A stretch of 64,000 bases of DNA from Oscillospiraceae bacterium (GTDB lineage: Bacteria > Bacillota > Clostridia > Oscillospirales > Ruminococcaceae), in contig JAQUYD010000003.1 in the NCBI GenBank assembly GCA_028692035.1, positions 93,342-157,341 of the forward strand. The letters run 5' to 3'. The position numbers and the translations under genes were made by a program. Every line of letters starts with the position of its first letter. Positions within the stretch are counted from its first letter, which is position 1. The notes under the pieces are model-generated. The model had not been told where the DNA came from. It worked only from the letters and a program-made list of their open reading frames with translations, and did no database searches. Positions 57,291 through 64,000 of the stretch are shown here, one piece after another.

Positions 57291-57319
57291 TTGACAAATT
57301 GTTTTGTCTATTCTATAAT
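57291..57319 (+). promoter_or_regulatory. Consensus promoter for the tRNA-Pro region
   Basis: TTGACA (57291-57296), 17-bp spacer, TATAAT (57314-57319), reading first into the tRNA-Pro fragment and then the intact tRNA-Pro. Confidence 0.85.
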
Positions 57320-57344
57320 AAAATTCTTAAATATATGGATCTAT

Positions 57345-57383
57345 CGGGGTGTAGCGCAGTTGGTAGCGCGCTTGCTTTGGGAA
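57345..57383 (+). pseudogene. Severed 5' half of a tRNA-Pro gene
   Basis: CGGGGTGTAGCGCAGTTGG with D-arm, then the anticodon loop TTTGGGA, where the match ends. The T-arm and 3' acceptor strand are missing and unrelated A/T-rich sequence follows. It shares a 27-bp near-identical block with the intact tRNA-Pro 69 bp downstream. Confidence 0.8.
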
Positions 57384-57413
57384 TTGGCGCGAAAATAGTA
57401 TAAAATTGAATAT

Positions 57414-57489
57414 CGGGGTGTGGCGCAGTTGGTAGCGCGGGTGGTTTGGGACCATCAGGCCGCAGGTTCGAACCCTGTCACTCCGACCA
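57414..57489 (+). tRNA. tRNA-Pro (anticodon TGG)
   Basis: 76 nt with encoded CCA. Acceptor CGGGGTG/CACTCCG (one G-T pair), anticodon arm GGTGG-TTTGGGA-CCATC placing TGG at 34-36, T-arm GGTTCGAACCC. It is transcribed from the promoter at 57291-57319 through the tRNA fragment upstream. Confidence 0.95.
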
Positions 57490-57499
57490 TTTTTCCTTG

Positions 57500-57524
57500 A
57501 AAAACCGCTTTTTAAGCGGTTTTT
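57500..57524 (+). terminator. Terminator after tRNA-Pro
   Basis: AAAAACCGCTT / AAGCGGTTTTT perfect stem with TTT loop. A further stem at 57594-57625 (TTAGGGCGGCGGA / TCCGCCGCCCTAA) has no T-run. No gene is seen in 57525-57765. Confidence 0.85.
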
Positions 57525-57765
57525 CTGCGTTTTAAGTTTGGGTTTCAGAGTGCCATCCCAAATTGCTTTGTCCAATTTGGGGTGGAAAAAGTTTTAGGGC
57601 GGCGGAGAAAATTCCGCCGCCCTAAGCGCAAATCCCTAACCCATCCCTAACGGGGTAGAAAGCGCAAACTTTGCCGTTCATTCGGCATCTGCGCCATGAA
57701 AACAACGGTTTTCACGTGCATAGCCAGTTGAATAATTCCTTATGTCACTTTTATTTTGCGGCGCA

Positions 57766-58092
57766 TCACTTCTTGGGCTTGAATTTCGCACTATAAGCTT
57801 TTGCATCATCGTCATCAGTTAGCCAGCCGTATTTCTGTAGGAAATCAAGTTTCTGGTCGTCAGTCTCATGGCGATCCTCGACCCTTTTGCCCAATATAGT
57901 TTCATTTTCTCGGCCATTAAAGAAACGGCTGGATTCGCCTTCCCTGTAGGAAACCGGCTCCCCATCTTTGATGTACTTGCCGCAATATACGTTCTTATAG
58001 CCATGATAGACCTTTTCTTCACCAACCACCCCATCCAGTAGACCGCTGGCCAGCTTTGCAAGTAATCCTTTTTCTTCCTTGCTTCTTCTCAT
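57766..58092 (-). CDS. Hypothetical protein, mobile-element cargo
   Basis: 108 aa, hydrophilic, with many charged residues and a GYKNVYCGKYIKDGEPVSYREGESSRFF stretch. No family recognised. GGAGGGC lies upstream of ATG 58092. It is more A/T-rich than the core genes and sits divergent from the DNA-binding-like gene at 58250, at the start of the conjugative-element remnant. Confidence 0.55.
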   Translation of the reverse strand: MRRSKEEKGLLAKLASGLLDGVVGEEKVYHGYKNVYCGKYIKDGEPVSYREGESSRFFNGRENETILGKRVEDRHETDDQKLDFLQKYGWLTDDDDAKAYSAKFKPKK

Positions 58093-58249
58093 GATAATCT
58101 GCCCTCCTCGCAAATGGTTATTTTAATGGAAGAGTGGACATTTATGTCCGCGCTTGCTATAATAATTATAAATATCAATGGTTGTAGAGTCAATAGAACG
58201 GGTTGCGGCATTTTTTGCGTAAATGTCCGCAGATGGGGAGGAAGCATGA

Positions 58250-58930
58250 ATGGGGAACAAAACAGCTCGAAAGATACCTGTTAATAAAGAGCGTTTTATG
58301 GAAGTATTGTGGTTAAGGAATTGTAGCATCCGAAAACTTGGGGATGCCTATGAAGAAATTGAACGCACCGAGAAAACAATTCGGCGTTGCTTAGATAATG
58401 GCGAGATGCCACCTGATTTGCTGGATAAGATTGCAAAGTATCTTAATGTCCACCCAGACTACCTATCCGGTGTATATGATGACAAGGCCAGACAAATTGA
58501 AGATTCGTATTTACGCGCACTCTCCCGCTCGTTTATAAAACCGGAGAAATACCCATATCTACTAAAAGCTAAAAACGAAATAGGTTATACAACCTATTTC
58601 GAAAACATATTAACCATGAACGATATCAGCATGGATCTGTTTCATACACTTCCTCCGATGGAGCGAGTAATGTTCCGACAAGAGATGGTCGTTGCGATTT
58701 TGCGTGTCATCGCCAAGTATTTCACCCATGACTCATTAGGGAATGATTTATCAGAAACATTATCTTACTGTGAATCCTTTGTTGGAGATTTCGATCCATT
58801 CTCGTATTTTGCAGCATTGGAAGGTATCCGAGTGCCCGAGGAGAAGTTCGATAATTTTTATGAAGATGATACAATGGTAGACGTTGAAAAACGAATGACC
58901 GAAAAGTGCGGAGATCCCAAACAGAAATAG
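58250..58930 (+). CDS. Helix-turn-helix-like protein, mobile-element cargo
   Basis: 226 aa. The N-terminal 75 residues look like a lambda/XRE-type helix-turn-helix (ERFMEVLWLRNCSIRKLGDAYEEI, EKTIRRCLDNGEMPPDLLDKIAKYLNVHPDYLSG). The remainder is alpha-helical and unrecognised. Divergent from the 108-aa gene with a 157-bp shared intergenic region, so it may control that pair. A/T-rich like its neighbour. Followed by a terminator. Confidence 0.65.
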   Translation: MGNKTARKIPVNKERFMEVLWLRNCSIRKLGDAYEEIERTEKTIRRCLDNGEMPPDLLDKIAKYLNVHPDYLSGVYDDKARQIEDSYLRALSRSFIKPEKYPYLLKAKNEIGYTTYFENILTMNDISMDLFHTLPPMERVMFRQEMVVAILRVIAKYFTHDSLGNDLSETLSYCESFVGDFDPFSYFAALEGIRVPEEKFDNFYEDDTMVDVEKRMTEKCGDPKQK

Positions 58931-58961
58931 GCCAAATAAAATATTGGCTGTATAAGAAAAC

Positions 58962-58990
58962 GCAGGGCGGCGGGGTTCGCGCCACCCTGC
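58962..58990 (+). terminator. Terminator after the helix-turn-helix gene
   Basis: GCAGGGCGGCG...GCGCCACCCTGC stem followed by CCGGTTGTTTT. Confidence 0.65.
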
Positions 58991-58999
58991 CCGGTTGTT

Positions 59000-59246
59000 T
59001 TACATCGCCTGTGCAAACGGAATAATCTTAAACCCACTCTCCTGCGTCGGTTCCGGCGGCTCCGGTTCTGGTGCGCTCGCCGCCACGCCCTCCATAAACC
59101 CGCCGATCTTATCCGCCGCTCCCTGCTGCATCTGGTGGGTCACATGGGTGTAGGTGTCCAAGGTGAACCCAGCTGAGTAGTGTCCCAGCATACTGGCCAG
59201 GGTCTTGGCATCCACGCCGCTTTGCATGGCGAGAGTGGCGAAGGTA
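59000..59246 (-). pseudogene. C-terminal fragment of a tyrosine integrase
   Basis: The minus frame reads HTFATLAMQSGVDAKTLASMLGHYSAGFTLDTYTHVT, the integrase block with the second catalytic His, LGH and the Tyr nucleophile. The match begins at the His of the R-H-T-F motif: the preceding Arg, the catalytic core and the N-terminus are gone and a stop codon (TAA) lies two codons upstream. A Pro/Glu-rich tail follows. It marks a decayed integrative element. Confidence 0.85.
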
Positions 59247-59395
59247 TGCCCTTACGGTATAATTACGACAAACCGGAAAACCCAGTAAATACAGTGGTTT
59301 GAAGGTTATGAGCCTGCTTTTTCATCCTTTTCCAAATCGTGAAAAAGTCGCTGAAAAACGTAATAACCGGTGGGATGTTTCATTAACGACAAAAC

Positions 59396-59435
59396 GCAGC
59401 GGCGTCCGGCAACATCCCAAGTCGGACGCCGCTGC
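59396..59435 (+). repeat. Hairpin just before the parB ribosome binding site
   Basis: 12-bp perfect stem GCAGCGGCGTCC / GGACGCCGCTGC with a 16-nt loop, 8 bp before AGGAGG. 59247-59395 shows no gene. Confidence 0.55.
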
Positions 59436-59456
59436 TGCCGTTAGGAGGGCATGACG

Positions 59457-60362
59457 ATGGCAACAACAAAGAAAACCGCGACCGAGAAAATCACCAACAT
59501 CAAACTCACAGACCTTTTCCCCAACCCCAATCACCCCGTCAAGATGCGGGATGATGACAGCTTCCGCGAGACCGTTCAGAGCGTCAAGGAACGCGGCGTA
59601 CTGGCTCCTGCAATCGTCCGTCCTCGTGAGGGCGGCGGGTATGAGATCATCGACGGCAGGCGCAGGAAAGCTGCCAGCGAGCTTGCAGAGCTGCCCACGT
59701 TGCCCTGCATCATCCGGGAGCTGGACGATGACGCCACTACGATCACCATGGTAGACTCCTGTATCCAGCGCGATGAAATCCTCCCCAGCGAGAGAGCCGC
59801 CGCCTACAAAATGAAGCTGGAGGCCATCAAGCATCAGGGCCAGCGCAACGACCTCACCTCCCGACAAGATGGCGGGAAGTCCGAGGAGGCGGCAGATACG
59901 GTCGGCAAGGAGACCGGCGACAGCGGCAGGCAGGTTCAGAGGTACATACGCCTCACAGAGCTGACCCCGGAGCTTCAGCAGATGGTCGATGAAAAGAAGA
60001 TCGCCATGACCCCCGCCGTGGAAATCTCCTACCTCAAGCCGGAGGAGCAGGTCATGCTCGTCACCACCATCGACAGCGAACAGGCCACCCCCTCTCTTTC
60101 CCAAGCGCAGCGTATGAAAAAGCTCAGCCAGTCCGGGGAGCTGAATGACGACACCATGCTCGGTATTATGATGGAGCAGAAAAAACCGGCGTGGGACAAG
60201 GTAACGCTGGGCGGCGAAAAGCTCCGCAAATACTTCCCCAAGAACTATACGCCTCAGCAAATCGAGGATACCATCTACCGCCTGCTTGACGCATGGCAGA
60301 AAAGGCAGAGTGGCAAGGCCGCGAAGCCGCAGGAGACCGAGCCTCTCGACAAGGCCGGATAA
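59457..60362 (+). CDS. ParB/sulfiredoxin-fold protein of a conjugative element
   Basis: 301 aa. ParB N-terminal domain (about 14-105) with LTDLFPNPNHPVKMRDDD, YEIIDGRRRKAASELA and EILPSERAAAYKMKLEA, then a helix-turn-helix region and a C-terminal domain. ATG 59457 is chosen because AGGAGG (59443-59448) is 8 nt away; ATG 59451 is too close. Likely acts in element maintenance or, by analogy with IbrB, in gene control with the PAPS-reductase-family protein downstream. Confidence 0.85.
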   Translation: MATTKKTATEKITNIKLTDLFPNPNHPVKMRDDDSFRETVQSVKERGVLAPAIVRPREGGGYEIIDGRRRKAASELAELPTLPCIIRELDDDATTITMVDSCIQRDEILPSERAAAYKMKLEAIKHQGQRNDLTSRQDGGKSEEAADTVGKETGDSGRQVQRYIRLTELTPELQQMVDEKKIAMTPAVEISYLKPEEQVMLVTTIDSEQATPSLSQAQRMKKLSQSGELNDDTMLGIMMEQKKPAWDKVTLGGEKLRKYFPKNYTPQQIEDTIYRLLDAWQKRQSGKAAKPQETEPLDKAG

Positions 60363-60383
60363 AAACAGAATACACAATCGACG

Positions 60384-60415
60384 ACCGGGCAAAGGATTTC
60401 ACTTCCTTGCCCGGT
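60384..60415 (+). terminator. Terminator after parB
   Basis: ACCGGGCAAAGGA...TCCTTGCCCGGT stem followed by TTTG. Confidence 0.65.
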
Positions 60416-60451
60416 TTTGTCATATCTACAAGTAATTTGGAGGCATCAATT

Positions 60452-60991
60452 ATGTTCAAGTATCAGAATAATCGCTTTAGCCCGGAGCGCAGACAAACCG
60501 GGCTTGTGTGCTATGGAGGCACCGTTATGGACAGCGCCCTGACAGCCTGTGCCATCAGGCATCGGCTGGGCTATATGGTCAGCGTATTCCCCGGCACCAT
60601 GTGGCGGGACAGCGGGCATGAGGGCCGCATGGAGAGCGTCAGGTTTTTCTCCGGCTTTGACCGGCGCTGCGGCACAAATGAATACTATGCGGCGCTCTAT
60701 CTGCTCACGTCCGGCTTAGACCTCTATCGCCGTACCGTGAGCTGCTTCACCCAAACCGGCATCCGCTTCGACCGCGCCCGTCTCCGAGGTATCTCTATTC
60801 AAGACTATGACCTGATGGGCGCGGCAAAGACTATCTACTACGGCACCGCAGACCTGACGCTGGACGATTTGGCAAGCTATGAGATCATTGACACCGAGAC
60901 CTTTCAGCTTATCGCAAACGCCTTGCTCATCGTCAGATACGGCCCCGATGTTCTGCAAATCGTTAGCAGACGCTACCAATCAAGGGTATAA
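60452..60991 (+). CDS. Conserved conjugative-element protein (DUF6329-like)
   Basis: 179 aa. I recognise it as the protein that regularly follows ParB in Tn1549-like elements of Clostridia (FKYQNNRFSPERRQTGLVCYGG, RLGYMVSVFPGTMWRD, RFFSGFDRRCGTNEYYAALYLLTSG). The family name is from memory. Function unknown. ATG 60452 has TTGGAGG upstream. Confidence 0.7.
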   Translation: MFKYQNNRFSPERRQTGLVCYGGTVMDSALTACAIRHRLGYMVSVFPGTMWRDSGHEGRMESVRFFSGFDRRCGTNEYYAALYLLTSGLDLYRRTVSCFTQTGIRFDRARLRGISIQDYDLMGAAKTIYYGTADLTLDDLASYEIIDTETFQLIANALLIVRYGPDVLQIVSRRYQSRV

Positions 60992-61020
60992 GCTCAATAA
61001 TACGAAAGGAACTCTCGCAC

Positions 61021-61857
61021 ATGACAAACGCAATCACTATCCCGCAGGACAGCCGCAGTTTTACAGACTGCGGCTTTTTTTGTGCCCAAAATCAATTTCA
61101 TACGGTCAGCTTGAGCGGAGGGAAGGATTCGACGGCCATGCTCCTGCTGATGATCGAGCGTGGTATGCCTATCGACCTTGTTCTCTATGCCGACACCGGA
61201 ATGGAGTTTCCCGAAATGTATGAGCATCTTCAAAAATTGGACGATTACATTCTCCAAGAGCGTGGCCTGCATATCACGACGCTGCGCCATCCTCACGGTT
61301 TTGAATGGCTGATGTTCGACGAACCGAAGCAAAAGCCATCCAGCATTGAAAACCGCTTGCGGCTTGGCGTACCCACCTACGGAAACGGTTGGCCGGGAAT
61401 CAAGGTGCGTTGGTGTACGGGGCAGCTCAAAACCCACCTCATCAGCAAAGAGACAAACCGGCTTAAAAAGGAGAAAAACGCCCTCCACTATGTCGGCATT
61501 GCCGCAGATGAATCATGGCGCTGCAAGCAGGACAAAAGCAAACGCTACCCGCTTGTGGAATGGGGAATTACAGAGGCCGAAGCTCTGTAAATCTGTTATA
61601 ATCGCGGTTTTGACTTTGGCGGACTATATGAGATTTATCACCGCTGCTCCTGTTGGTGCTGCCCATTCCAACGCATCGACGCTCTGCGGCAACTCCGCAA
61701 GCATCACCCGGAGTTGTGGGCACGTTTGCTGGACATGGACAAGCGGGCGTTGGCGCAGTTCGGTTCCACTCCGCTTGGAGGCTTCAAACAGAATTGGACA
61801 GTTGATAAGCTGGATGCCCGCTTTGCAGCCGAGGACGAAAAGGCATCAGAAAAGTGA
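61021..61857 (+). pseudogene. PAPS-reductase-family protein with an in-frame stop
   Basis: 279 codons in one frame. The PP-loop SLSGGKDSTAMLLL (about 30-43), LYADTGMEFPEMYEH and KVRWCTGQLKTH are typical of the phosphoadenosine phosphosulfate reductase superfamily. TAA at 61588-61590 ends the first 189 residues (EAEAL), but the same frame continues ICYNRGFDFGGLYEIYHRCSCWCCPFQRID and on to TGA 61855-61857; AAA in place of TAA would restore it. The second part holds a Cys-rich CSCWCC motif probably needed for metal binding, so the shortened product is likely inactive. Confidence 0.82.
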
Positions 61858-61868
61858 GGTGAGGCGCT

Positions 61869-62738
61869 ATGGCTGTATTCCGGGTAGAAAAGAACCGCAA
61901 TTACACGGTCATGTCCAACTACCATCTGCGGGATCAAAGCCTGTCCCTAAAGGCCAAGGGCCTGATGAGCATGATTTTGTCGTTGCCGGAGGGCTGGCAT
62001 TATTCCACGCGCGGCCTCGCCGTTATCTGCAAGGAGGGCGTCGGCGCGATCAGCGCAGCCGTAAAGGAGCTGGAGCTGGCCGGATATGTGAAGCGCAATC
62101 AGCTTCGCGGCGACCACGGCAGGCTGGCAGATATAGAGTACGTCATTTATGAGCAGCCGCGCACCGATTCACCGTGTACGGAAAACCCGCGCACGGTAAA
62201 CCCGGATACGGCTGAGCCGGACACGGATTCTCCGTGCTCGGAAAACCCGGCAGGAATAAATATAGATATAAGAAACCCTGAAAGAATAAAAACGGATATA
62301 TCTATTACTGACACATCAAATCCTTATCAATCCTATCCTGCGGAGCCGTCCGGATATGATGGGATGGGATATGAGGAAGCAAGAGAGCTTGTCAAAGAAA
62401 ATATCGAGTACGACTGTCTTGCCTCCGACCCCAAGGCGAATCGTGAACAGCTTGATGAAGTGGTAGACCTCATCACGGAAACGCTCTGCTCACGGAAAAG
62501 CACCATCGTCATCGCCGGTGATGAATACCCCGCGCAGATGGTCAAGGACAAGCTGCTGAAAATAAACAGTATGCACATCGAATACGTCTTCGACTGCCTC
62601 GACCAAAACACCACCTACGTCCGAAACATCAAGAAATACCTGCTGGCGTCGCTCTTTAACGCTCCCAGCACCATGGGGAGCTACTACTCGGCGCTTGTGC
62701 AGCATGACTTTTACGGCGACGGCCAACGCGGAAAGTGA
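61869..62738 (+). CDS. Replication/helix-turn-helix protein of the conjugative element (DUF6017-like)
   Basis: 289 aa. Winged-helix N-terminal domain (FRVEKNRNYTVMSNYHLRD, SLKAKGLMSMILSLPEGWHYSTRGLA, about 4-95), a repetitive low-complexity linker of ENP/DSPC-like repeats (about 96-140), and a C-terminal DUF6017 domain (EELVKENIEYDCLASD). Common next to PcfB and VirD4 in Tn1549-like elements. Overlaps nothing; GAGGTGAGG precedes ATG. The linker repeats suggest slippage-prone DNA. Confidence 0.75.
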   Translation: MAVFRVEKNRNYTVMSNYHLRDQSLSLKAKGLMSMILSLPEGWHYSTRGLAVICKEGVGAISAAVKELELAGYVKRNQLRGDHGRLADIEYVIYEQPRTDSPCTENPRTVNPDTAEPDTDSPCSENPAGINIDIRNPERIKTDISITDTSNPYQSYPAEPSGYDGMGYEEARELVKENIEYDCLASDPKANREQLDEVVDLITETLCSRKSTIVIAGDEYPAQMVKDKLLKINSMHIEYVFDCLDQNTTYVRNIKKYLLASLFNAPSTMGSYYSALVQHDFYGDGQRGK

Positions 62739-62876
62739 TTTCTGTGTTAGCCTTTTTTGTTGCCCGGAAGGAGGTAATCACACGCACAAGATCAATCTGC
62801 ATCGTCTGGTGGTCCCGCCTTAGCGCGGAGGCCATCGTCTTAACTCAGCTAAAACTCAGGAAAGGAGGTCGGTCTG

Positions 62877-63368
62877 TTGCAGGAAGAAGTGGAATCCAGA
62901 ACGGTCACGCTTACCGTCAGCGCCGCCAAGATGACCGGGCGCGTCTTCAAGGCCGCAATCGCAAAGTATATGCAGCACAAGAAGGAAAAGCAGCAAGAAA
63001 AAGTCCGCGCCGGTCCTGTCAAGCCGCAGGGCAAGCAGACAGTCAAGGAGCTGATCGGGCAAAACCAGGGCGTCACCAATATCGAGGTCAGCGACAAGGG
63101 CATCAAGGACTTCGACCGTATTGCCCGAAGATTCGGCGTTGACTACGCCATCAAGAAAGACCGCAGCGTATCGCCGCCCAAGTATCTGATTTTTTTCAAG
63201 GCACGGGACGCCGACGCATTGACTGCTGCTTTCACGGAATATACGGCAAATGCCGTGAATCGTGAAAAGAGGCCGTCGCTCTTGCAGAAGCTCCGCGAGA
63301 TGAGGGCGCTTGTGCCTGAAATCAAGCCAAACAAGGTCAGGAACAAGGACAAGGGGCTGGAGCTATGA
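62877..63368 (+). CDS. PcfB family protein (DUF3801)
   Basis: 163 aa beginning at TTG 62877 with AAGGAGG 8 nt upstream. Full DUF3801 pattern (TVTLTVSAAKMTGRVFKAAIAKYM, KQTVKELIGQNQGVTNIEVSDKGIKDFDRIARRFGVDYAIKKDRS, PKYLIFFKARDADALTAAFTEY). PcfB works with the VirD4 coupling protein in conjugation. Its stop overlaps the VirD4 start by 4 bp. 62739-62876 before it holds no clear gene. Confidence 0.82.
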   Translation: MQEEVESRTVTLTVSAAKMTGRVFKAAIAKYMQHKKEKQQEKVRAGPVKPQGKQTVKELIGQNQGVTNIEVSDKGIKDFDRIARRFGVDYAIKKDRSVSPPKYLIFFKARDADALTAAFTEYTANAVNREKRPSLLQKLREMRALVPEIKPNKVRNKDKGLEL

Positions 63369-63484
63369 GAAAACCCATCAATATCAAGAAGCTCATCATT
63401 CCCAATATCCCGTATGTGTTCATCGCCCTGCTCGGCACAAAGGTCGGACAAGGCTGGCGGCTGGCCGTGGGCGGAGATTTTTCC
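63365..63484 (+). pseudogene. N-terminal fragment of a VirD4/TraG coupling protein
   Basis: About 40 codons (RKPINIKKLIIPNIPYVFIALLGTKVGQGWRLAVGGDF), the usual membrane N-terminus of Tn1549-type VirD4, coupled to PcfB. The match ends near 63484, where relaxase sequence begins in another frame. The ATPase body is absent. Confidence 0.72.
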
Positions 63485-63765
63485 GCTACTCCAAGAAATA
63501 TCTTGCCGAGCACGAGAGCGACATCATCATCCACAAGGCTTCCAAGAAAGCGTTTGACGAGCTGGGGCTGAAAAAGCTGCCCACCGTCAAGAACTTGCAG
63601 GCCGAGTACGCGGAGCTGCTTGCTGGGAAGAAGGAGGCTTATGCCGAATACCATTCCGCGCAAAAGGAAATGCGCGAACTGCTTATCCATCGGCAAAACA
63701 TCGTCCAGTTTCTCAACCTTGATATGCCTGCGGTTCAGAAAGAAAAAGAGCATGACAGAGGTTAA
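63478..63765 (+). pseudogene. C-terminal fragment of a Tn1549-type relaxase
   Basis: From TTC CGC TAC at about 63481 the frame reads KYLAEHESDIIIHKASKKAFDELGLKKLPTVKNLQAEYAELLAGKKEAYAEYHSAQKEMREL, the coiled-coil tail of these relaxases, ending at TAA 63763-63765. The nuclease part is missing. It has no start codon or ribosome binding site of its own. Confidence 0.72.
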
Positions 63766-63858
63766 GCTGTCATGCTCTATAAGCGCCGGAACGGTGCGTA
63801 GCCAACTCCAGAATGGAGCTGTTCAAAGGGGTTTGGGGGCGCTGCCACCAACAAGCAA

Positions 63859-63915
63859 GGGCGGTTTTCGCGTGAGCGAAAATCGCCCGCAATGAGGCCG
63901 TGGGGCCCTCATTGC
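63859..63915. other. Tandem hairpins after the relaxase fragment (possible oriT or terminator)
   Basis: GGGCGGTTTTCGC / GCGAAAATCGCCC (63859-63888, loop GTGA, one G-T pair) is followed by GCAATGAGG / CCTCATTGC (63889-63915). No T-run follows. Their place in a conjugative-element remnant makes a transfer origin possible, but no nick site is recognised. 63916-64000 shows no gene. Confidence 0.35.
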
Positions 63916-64000
63916 CCTGCTTGCAAAGTATGAAATCTCCGACTTGGGGTCTCAGCGGCTTTCTTCCGACATTCGGTCACCAATGAAGATCGTTCGGAAC

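Noticed and set aside
59322..60392. Long minus-strand open frame opposite parB
   Set aside because: ParB is a well-recognised protein with a ribosome binding site; the opposite frame is leucine/glycine-rich noise.
62160..62260. Repeated GAAAACCCG/GATTC(A/T)CCGTG units as a CRISPR-like or regulatory repeat
   Set aside because: They lie in frame within the 289-aa replication protein and encode a low-complexity linker.

Overview
The window looks like a chromosomal contig from an anaerobic Firmicute of class Clostridia, most likely Oscillospirales/Ruminococcaceae-like. The clues are a type III glutamine synthetase close to an ANTAR protein, a RicT/DarA/HolB cluster, RqcH, a SigH-like sigma factor, YesM/YesN-type sugar two-component genes, paired MATE pumps, AGGAGG ribosome binding sites and sigma-A promoters. 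The genus cannot be fixed from the sequence.

Layout. 1-10.3 kb: mostly minus-strand housekeeping genes (ricT, holB, darA, a FemAB ligase, queG, trmB, rqcH, trmK, an MFS permease, a zinc-ribbon protein) with one plus-strand membrane sensor protein at 5.0 kb. 10.4-14.2 kb: a SigH-like sigma factor and two MATE exporters, each MATE with its own promoter. 14.4 kb: tRNA-Leu(CAA). 14.6-22.4 kb: a carbohydrate ABC importer (solute-binding lipoprotein and two permeases) divergent from a YesN/YesM two-component system. 22.5-28.6 kb: nucleotide and nitrogen metabolism: glnN (frameshifted as read, with a terminator-like leader), purA, an ANTAR pseudo-receiver with an apparent AUC start, and pyrG. 28.8-34.4 kb: a MoxR/DUF58/membrane-protein operon, then a LacI regulator with a fructokinase-like kinase.

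34.4-44.7 kb is an all-minus block with a different gene content: two fused ABC transporters of YbtPQ/IrtAB type, a flavodoxin remnant, DUF3793 and DUF2325 proteins, a decayed P1B-type ATPase, a small membrane protein, an FtsX/LolD-type ABC pair, a frameshifted AraC regulator and a heavy-metal-associated protein. Two palindromes resembling DtxR-family boxes lie in it. I read it as a partly decayed, metal-regulated accessory cassette. 44.8-57.2 kb returns to core genes: pgk, tpiA, gpmI, DegV, trmL, a pyridoxal-kinase-like gene, a HAD phosphatase, alr and glyS, interrupted by an 858-bp IS1-like element with an 8-bp target duplication.

57.3-64 kb starts at tRNA-Pro(TGG), preceded by a severed tRNA-Pro 5' half, and continues as the remains of an integrative conjugative element of Tn1549-like type: a cargo pair, a truncated tyrosine integrase, ParB, a DUF6329-like protein, a PAPS-reductase-family gene with an in-frame stop, a replication/HTH protein, PcfB, and a VirD4 N-terminus joined out of frame to a relaxase C-terminus. 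The conjugation core is missing.

The best candidates for unfamiliar biology are the possible glnN attenuator beside an ANTAR gene, the metal cassette with its conserved boxes and decayed genes, and the ParB plus PAPS-reductase pair (IbrB/IbrA-like) on the mobile element. Three of the interrupted genes are disrupted at A homopolymers, so assembly error has to be excluded first.
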